A stretch of DNA of 11,279 nt from Cyanobacteria bacterium UBA11370 (GTDB lineage Bacteria; Cyanobacteriota; Cyanobacteriia; Cyanobacteriales; Coleofasciculaceae), in NCBI GenBank assembly GCA_003486645.1, contig DNGI01000539.1:4856-16134 (forward strand). The letters are read 5' to 3'. How positions within the stretch are numbered: position 1 is the stretch's first letter; the number at the start of each line of letters is the position of its first letter. Below are positions 7,258 through 11,279 of the stretch, piece after piece. The notes below the pieces were generated by a model, which was given only the letters and a program-made list of their open reading frames with translations, was not told the origin of the DNA and did no database searches. The position numbers were made by a program, and so were the translations under genes.

Positions 7258-7288
7258 GATCCCCGACTTCTTGAAGAAGTCGGGGATC
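7258..7288. repeat. 31-bp perfect palindrome, possible terminator of the hydrolase gene
   Basis: The arms are GATCCCCGACTTCTT and its exact complement around one central base. It begins 8 bp after the hydrolase stop. There is no T-run on the minus strand, so a classical intrinsic terminator is not proven, although the long hairpin would suit a 3' end. Similar AAGTCGGGGATC palindromes are, to my knowledge, common dispersed repeats in cyanobacterial genomes. It is related to the palindrome at 9231-9263. Confidence 0.7.
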
Positions 7289-7295
7289 TTGGGGT

Positions 7296-8201
7296 TTAGA
7301 TCGAAGTCAATATTCTCCTTGGCAGTAATCCTCTTTCTTGAACCTGCGACCAAGTGAGGTTACTTTCAACATAAGTTTTAGCCAGATTGATAAGGAGTTG
7401 AAGGTAGTTATTGCCCTCGGCTTGGGTCATCATAGTATGAGGGATATTTAATTCTTCATCAAAGCAATAATACCAGGATTTCGGCTGATATTGACTGACT
7501 GCTTCAAATAATTCTCGATGCTCCTCAAGTCGGGTGGCGCGATCGCTTTCACTGGAAATGATTAACATAGGAGCGGCAGGTGTAGTTTTGGCACGTTCAA
7601 GAATCTCCTGTCCTATATCTAGAAAAACTCGTAGGGCGGGAATACGAAAACCCTCATATCCAAAGTTACCGGGATTATCTTTATTAAGCCATTCGTAGTA
7701 AAACGGCAGAAGTTCTACTAGCCAATCTACCAGTATATTATTACCACTAAAATAAGGGGCAAAGAGTAGACTACGATTAATTTCTTGGGGATATTCGAGG
7801 GCTAACCAAGCGGCTAAATTTCCGCTCCCTGATAATCCCCCAATAATAACATCTTGCCCTAATAATTTGGCTTTTTCTAGCCAGTCTTGCACAAATTGTA
7901 GATAAATTTGAGGGTCTTCGGGTAGGGGAGGAGGATTATCCCCATTCCAATCTCCAGCGATACCATGACCCGGTAGTAAGGGAATCAGGACATTATAGCC
8001 TGCTTCAAAAAAGGCTTTTCCCAATGGCTCAAACTGATATGGTCCAGCGGTAAATCCGTGGAAGAACAGGCAAACTTTTGGGGTGGGATCGGGGTGAAAA
8101 AAGAATTGCGATCGGCATTTTTCGTTCTGGAGTGGTAGCGCCTCCTCACGAGTTTTTGCTTGGTTTAGGATGGCAGTTGTTGTAGTGGAATAGTTCAACA
8201 T
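7296..8201 (-). CDS. Alpha/beta hydrolase, lipase/carboxylesterase-like
   Basis: A cytosolic serine hydrolase of 301 residues, no signal peptide. The fold landmarks are in order: the oxyanion-loop motif HGFTAGP (48-54), resembling HGFTG of carboxylesterases and monoacylglycerol lipases; LLPGHG (75-80); the nucleophile elbow GGLSGSGN (121-128) with S124; the acid D220 in ISSESDRAT; and the base H255 in NIPHTMM. The elbow reads GLSGS, so the usual final Gly of GxSxG is Ser. Between them is a cap region rich in aromatic residues (about 155-190, FYYEWLNKDNPGNFGYEGF). Likely substrates are esters of short or medium acyl chains; the exact one cannot be read from sequence. It is transcribed alone, divergently from the lipoprotein gene with 174 bp between them, and ends at a palindrome. 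No clear Shine-Dalgarno precedes the ATG. Confidence 0.88.
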   Translation of the reverse strand: MLNYSTTTTAILNQAKTREEALPLQNEKCRSQFFFHPDPTPKVCLFFHGFTAGPYQFEPLGKAFFEAGYNVLIPLLPGHGIAGDWNGDNPPPLPEDPQIYLQFVQDWLEKAKLLGQDVIIGGLSGSGNLAAWLALEYPQEINRSLLFAPYFSGNNILVDWLVELLPFYYEWLNKDNPGNFGYEGFRIPALRVFLDIGQEILERAKTTPAAPMLIISSESDRATRLEEHRELFEAVSQYQPKSWYYCFDEELNIPHTMMTQAEGNNYLQLLINLAKTYVESNLTWSQVQERGLLPRRILTSI

Positions 8202-8362
8202 ATTAGTGTTCTATCAATGGGTAGGTTCGGTTAAATTTTAACTGAAGAGTATAAGATTAATTTTCTGCCATGGGAAAGAGTCTTTGATGATTCGAGAGAA
8301 AGAGGTCAGAAAGACTTTAGCTGATTTAAAGTAGAAGGATAGACCTGAAATAGGGATAGTTT

Positions 8363-8367
8363 AGGAG
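8363..8367 (+). promoter_or_regulatory. Ribosome binding site of the lipoprotein gene
   Basis: AGGAG with 8 bases before the ATG at 8376. It supports this start over later ATG codons. The divergent 8202-8375 region must hold promoters for this gene and for the hydrolase; no -35/-10 pair was convincing. Confidence 0.65.
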
Positions 8368-8375
8368 ATTCGGGT

Positions 8376-8876
8376 ATGCTAAATAGATTTAGAAATAACA
8401 GTCTTGAAACGAGCGATCGCCTGAGTAGATCCAGCTTTACCTCCAGGTTAGGCAACATCAAAGTATTCCTGATGTTAGGACTTCTAAGTGTACTTCTTCC
8501 AGGTTGCACTATCGGTCAAACTAACGCAACTGTCTTAGGAATGAATCCAGCGATGCAAAGTGCGACAACCTTAGATGATGCTGTAGACGATCCGAATGAA
8601 GTAGTTGGTCAAATTGTGACTGTCGATGGAGAAGTTGGAGAAGTTGTTGGTTCGGATAGCTTCATGATTAAACACAATAAATTCTTGGGTAGCGATCGCG
8701 TATTGGTAATCGAATCTGATCCTGAAATTCAGCTTGTTGAGGGGAATTGGGTACGGGTAACGGGTGAGGTTCGTTCTGTAGTTGTTTTAGAGAGTGATGA
8801 AAGAGACTTAAATGTTGAAGATGAACAGGAAGCTGTAATTGTAGCTGAGTCAGTTGAACTGTTAGCAGTGGATTGA
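8376..8876 (+). CDS. Small predicted lipoprotein, possible OB-fold-like domain, function unknown
   Basis: A 166-residue protein that I do not recognise as a named family. Residues 1-28 are polar and basic, residues 29-43 hydrophobic (VFLMLGLLSVLLPG), and C44 follows LLPGC, a lipobox with Pro at -2 (slightly off consensus). This points to export and lipid anchoring, leaving a mature part of about 122 residues. The mature part is strongly acidic and Val-rich. Its middle, VGQIVTVDGEVGEVVGSDSF through WVRVTGEVRSV (about 77-139), has alternating beta-strand character typical of small OB-fold-like or beta-barrel lipoproteins. It is the only plus-strand gene, with a good ribosome site. The frame carries two HIP1 octamers, so it appears native. 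The two MITE-like elements lie just downstream. Coding is likely; function is not inferred. Confidence 0.8.
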   Translation: MLNRFRNNSLETSDRLSRSSFTSRLGNIKVFLMLGLLSVLLPGCTIGQTNATVLGMNPAMQSATTLDDAVDDPNEVVGQIVTVDGEVGEVVGSDSFMIKHNKFLGSDRVLVIESDPEIQLVEGNWVRVTGEVRSVVVLESDERDLNVEDEQEAVIVAESVELLAVD

Positions 8877-8909
8877 GAAAGTTTTAAATAGAGTTAATCC
8901 AAGGCGTTA

Positions 8910-9026
8910 TACCAAATCCGGTTTAAAGATCCCTTTCTACAATCAATGGTAGAGACGTTGCATTGCAACGTCTCTACAAGGTTTTGGCAACCTTGATTAA
9001 AGGGTGTAGATTAACCAGATTTGGTA
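8910..9026. mobile_element. MITE-like element, copy 1 (117 bp)
   Basis: It begins TACCAAATCCGGTT and ends AACCAGATTTGGTA, inverted termini with one mismatch. A 29-bp palindrome (arms GTAGAGACGTTGCA around one base) sits at 8949-8977, and subterminal CCCTTT/AAAGGG arms could extend the fold. TA lies at both ends, as expected for a TA-targeting (IS630/mariner-like) element; that assignment is inference. No coding capacity. Confidence 0.75.
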
Positions 9027-9078
9027 GGAATTGTAAATTTGCTAATAGTTAAGTGAACAGGGTATTTTTCACTGCTTA

Positions 9079-9195
9079 TACCAAATCCGGTTTTAAAATC
9101 CCTTTTTACAACAAACGGTAGAGACGTTGCATTGCAACGTCTCTACAGGGTTTTTGCAACCTTGATTAAAGGGTGTATATTAACCGGATTTGGTA
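9079..9195. mobile_element. MITE-like element, copy 2 (117 bp)
   Basis: The same length and orientation as copy 1, with 10 differences counted by eye in 117 positions and no gaps. The termini TACCAAATCCGGTT and AACCGGATTTGGTA are perfect inverted repeats. The internal 29-bp palindrome at 9118-9146 is identical to that in copy 1. TTA flanks both sides. It lies 52 bp after copy 1. Confidence 0.78.
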
Positions 9196-9230
9196 TTAAC
9201 AAGAAAAAGGTAATGATTAGCTCTAAATCC

Positions 9231-9263
9231 AGAAGTCGGGTTTCTTGAAGAAACCCGACTTCT
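9231..9263. repeat. 33-bp perfect palindrome, possible terminator of the second RND gene
   Basis: The arms are AGAAGTCGGGTTTCTT and its complement around one base. It starts about 30 bp beyond the stop codon of the permease gene on the minus strand. It shares the centre CTTCTTGAAGAAG-like pattern and the GAAGTCGGG block with the palindrome at 7258-7288. There is no T-run. It is likely a dispersed repeat that also forms the 3' end. Confidence 0.7.
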
Positions 9264-9292
9264 CAATCCTGCACCTTTTAGGATTACGTGAA

Positions 9293-11279
9293 CTAGCGTG
9301 GTGAGCGACTTGTAATTCTCTCTAATGTATCGTTTTGTAGAATAAATTTTCTTCGTCCCAACCTCTTCTTACCACCTGGAAAATTATGTAACAAGGTGTA
9401 GAAACAAGGGATAATAAATAGGGTTAGGAGGGTAGCGAGAGATAAACCGGAGAAGACGACAATTCCCAACGGTTGCAGAAATTCCGAACCTTGTCCTATT
9501 CCTAACGCTAAAGGAAATAGTCCTAAAACCGTTGTAATTGTTGTCATCATAATGGGTCGTAACCGTTGGGGAGCGGCTTTTAAAATTGCTCGTTGACGAC
9601 TAATGCCTTCCTGTTCATAAATTTGGTTCGCTAATTCAACCATAATGATGGCATTGTTAACTACAATTCCTACCAGTAGAACCGCACCAACAACTACTGT
9701 CGCACCAATAGCCGTTTGGGTGATATAAAGACCAAAAATTCCACCAGCAAGGGCAAGGGGTACGGTGAGCATAATCACCAATGGATCAATCAATGAATTA
9801 TATTGCACTGCCATCACAACAAATACTAAAAAGGATGCTAATCCTCCCAAAACTTTAAGAGAGTTTTGTAACTGTTGATTGGTTTGGCTAATGGAACTGG
9901 GTAGGATAGTAACACCATCCGGTAAATCGATTTGGTTTAATATAGAATTAGTTTGGGCGATCGCACGACTCAAACTTGCTCCTTCATTTAGGGTTCCAGC
10001 AATTAGGAAAACCTGGCGTTGGTTAATGCGTTGAATTTCTCCAGGTGCTTGATCGGTTTCAATCCGTGCTATATCACCTAAACGAATTGGACTGTTATTA
10101 TTTAGTAATAACGGCAACTGCTCTAACTGGGATGCTCGTTGTATCTCTTCTTGCTTTAACTGTACCCGGACATCCACTAAGCGATCGCCCCGTTGTAGCT
10201 GAGTCGGAACTGAACCTTCAATCGCGGTTTGAATCGCATCACCAATCTCTTGTGCGGTTAAATTAAACTGTGCAACTCGTTCCCAATCCGGTCGAATTTG
10301 TACTTCGGGTTGTCTCGCATCTGCGTCTGGACGAAAACGAGCTAAAGTAACTTGTTTATCTAGTGCTTGTAGCACTGTACGCCCTGTTTCCTCTAGCTTT
10401 TGGGCATTGATTCCCTGAAGAATAATATCAATATCAGCACCACGAACCGGGGAATTACTAAGGATAATACCCCGCACTTCACCGGGACTTAAACGGAGGC
10501 GAGTCTCGACTAAATTAAGCTGATCTAATTCTTCAGTTAGGCGTTCACTAAATGCCTCAACATCCGTATTAGGTTTTAGGGCGATTGTACTGCTACCACG
10601 CAGGGGATTTTCTGAAGTATTGCTGCCAAAAATAAAGCCGCCGGACGTTGTAAAGATATACTCGGTTTCCGGTTGAGCTAAAAGAATTTTATCAACAGCA
10701 GTCATAATTTCTCGGTTTCGTTCCAACGTTGTCCCCGGAGGAAATTGCGCTCTTAATATTGCTTGTCCGGTATTAATTTTGGGCAGAATTTCTTGAGGAA
10801 TTTGACCTGATAAAAACGCACTACCACCACCGAGAATTAAAAAGGCGATCGCAATCACTAGAATTCGAGACCGTACAACGACTCTGAGAAAACGTCCATA
10901 ACTTCTAGTCACTGCCTCAAACCGTTCATTAAATTCTCGTAATAGCCAAAATTCACCAACACGACTCGACCAACGGATTCCTAACAGTCGTGATGAAAGC
11001 ATCGGTACAACAGTCAGCGCAACGACTAACGATGCTGCTACTGCAAAACTAATGGTGAGAATTAATTCATTAAATAATAGTGAGAAAAAGCCACCAATTA
11101 ACAGAAATGGCAGTACTGCTACCAAGTTAGTTGTAGTAGACGCAACCAGTGCAGATTCGACTTCTCGACTGCTACGTTCCGCCTGCAAAATTAGGGGAAT
11201 AGAAGGAGAGGGGGGGATAGGGTGAGGTGATTTCGATTCGTTGGTTGGCGGGTTGGTTCTGGAGGGATTGAGTTCTGCA
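9293..11279 (-). CDS. Second RND efflux permease, C-terminal part (runs off right edge)
   Basis: The C-terminal two thirds of an RND (HAE1-like) permease. The frame is open to the right edge; a TTG at 11188 could be mistaken for a start but lies in the middle of the protein, just before TM5. Counting from that TTG: TM5 (about 14-34, ASTTTNLVAVLPFLLIGG begins at 16), TM6 (42-62), TM7 (107-127), the second porter half (128-440), TM8 (445-463), TM9 (467-488), TM10 with VGIVVNNAIIMVE (506-518), TM11 (547-567) and TM12 (574-600). It ends in a basic tail. The N-terminal porter half and the TM4 acidic pair lie outside the window. Upstream of TM5 is a proline-rich stretch of about 30 residues. It differs from the left permease in the TM5-TM6 part both share, so it is a separate pump. 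Substrate is unknown. Confidence 0.93.
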   Translation of the reverse strand, partial: AELNPSRTNPPTNESKSPHPIPPSPSIPLILQAERSSREVESALVASTTTNLVAVLPFLLIGGFFSLLFNELILTISFAVAASLVVALTVVPMLSSRLLGIRWSSRVGEFWLLREFNERFEAVTRSYGRFLRVVVRSRILVIAIAFLILGGGSAFLSGQIPQEILPKINTGQAILRAQFPPGTTLERNREIMTAVDKILLAQPETEYIFTTSGGFIFGSNTSENPLRGSSTIALKPNTDVEAFSERLTEELDQLNLVETRLRLSPGEVRGIILSNSPVRGADIDIILQGINAQKLEETGRTVLQALDKQVTLARFRPDADARQPEVQIRPDWERVAQFNLTAQEIGDAIQTAIEGSVPTQLQRGDRLVDVRVQLKQEEIQRASQLEQLPLLLNNNSPIRLGDIARIETDQAPGEIQRINQRQVFLIAGTLNEGASLSRAIAQTNSILNQIDLPDGVTILPSSISQTNQQLQNSLKVLGGLASFLVFVVMAVQYNSLIDPLVIMLTVPLALAGGIFGLYITQTAIGATVVVGAVLLVGIVVNNAIIMVELANQIYEQEGISRQRAILKAAPQRLRPIMMTTITTVLGLFPLALGIGQGSEFLQPLGIVVFSGLSLATLLTLFIIPCFYTLLHNFPGGKKRLGRRKFILQNDTLERITSRSPR

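Larger units (their letters stand above)
6480..7295. other. 816-bp region without an intact gene
   Basis: Between the hydrolase and phosphatase genes. From left to right it holds the phosphatase ribosome site, a small direct repeat of GCTTCGC units (about 6511-6531), the palindrome at 6559-6572, the possible IS605-type remnant, a plain stretch of about 240 bp with nothing recognised (7017-7257), and the palindrome at 7258-7288. A long open frame on the minus strand exists here but its translation (Arg, Leu, Ser, Cys rich, no domain) looks non-coding. The promoter of the signalling operon should be in the part near 6500-6640. Confidence 0.6.

Noticed and set aside
8910..9195. CRISPR array from the repeated units
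   Set aside because: There are only two units of 117 bp with inverted ends and a single unrelated 52-bp gap. This fits MITE-like elements, not repeat-spacer structure.
11186..11188. TTG as the real start of the second RND gene
   Set aside because: The frame continues open to the right edge, and the position is just before TM5, which is the middle of an RND protein.
1..11279. The left N-terminal and right C-terminal RND pieces as halves of one gene on a circular molecule
   Set aside because: Both pieces include TM5 and TM6, with clearly different sequences, so they are two genes.

Overview
The window looks like chromosomal DNA of a cyanobacterium, probably a filamentous (Oscillatoriales-like) one. 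Thirteen copies of the HIP1 octamer GCGATCGC lie in 11.3 kb (starting at 1211, 1678, 1787, 2380, 3375, 4309, 5037, 7539, 8413, 8692, 9957, 10181 and 10845). There are also tandem heptanucleotide repeats (the STRR type known from cyanobacteria), palindromic dispersed repeats and small MITE-like elements between genes. The genus assignment is inference only.

Layout, left to right. (1) 1-3150, minus strand: an efflux pump operon. A membrane fusion (HlyD/AcrA-type) adaptor (1612-3150) lies upstream of an RND permease whose first 508 residues are in the window and whose rest runs off the left edge. (2) 3151-3521: no gene, two heptamer repeat arrays. (3) 3522-6479, minus strand: a partner-switching signalling module. 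It is read in the order CHASE-sensor/PP2C (SpoIIE-type) phosphatase, HATPase-like (DUF6272/SiaB-like, slr1658-type) kinase, STAS (slr1659-type) antagonist. (4) 6480-7295: no intact gene. Part of it resembles a decayed IS200/IS605-type element on the plus strand, and a 31-bp palindrome closes the gap. (5) 7296-8201, minus strand: an alpha/beta hydrolase. (6) 8376-8876, plus strand: a small lipoprotein, the only plus-strand gene. (7) 8877-9292: two 117-bp MITE-like copies with inverted ends, then a 33-bp palindrome. (8) 9293 to the right edge, minus strand: the C-terminal two thirds of a second, different RND permease, whose true start lies outside the window.

How the parts may work together: in partner switching the phosphatase senses a signal through its extracytoplasmic CHASE domain and dephosphorylates the STAS protein, which the kinase phosphorylates. 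The STAS protein then binds or releases an unknown target. The downstream target is not visible here. The adaptor-permease operon next to the module is a candidate only by position. The outer-membrane channel (TolC-like) is not encoded in the window, nor is the adaptor of the second pump.

The most unusual signals are heptamer arrays directly in front of translation starts and continuing into a permease reading frame; a proline-rich insert in a cytoplasmic loop of the second permease; the IS605-like remnant; and the paired MITEs.
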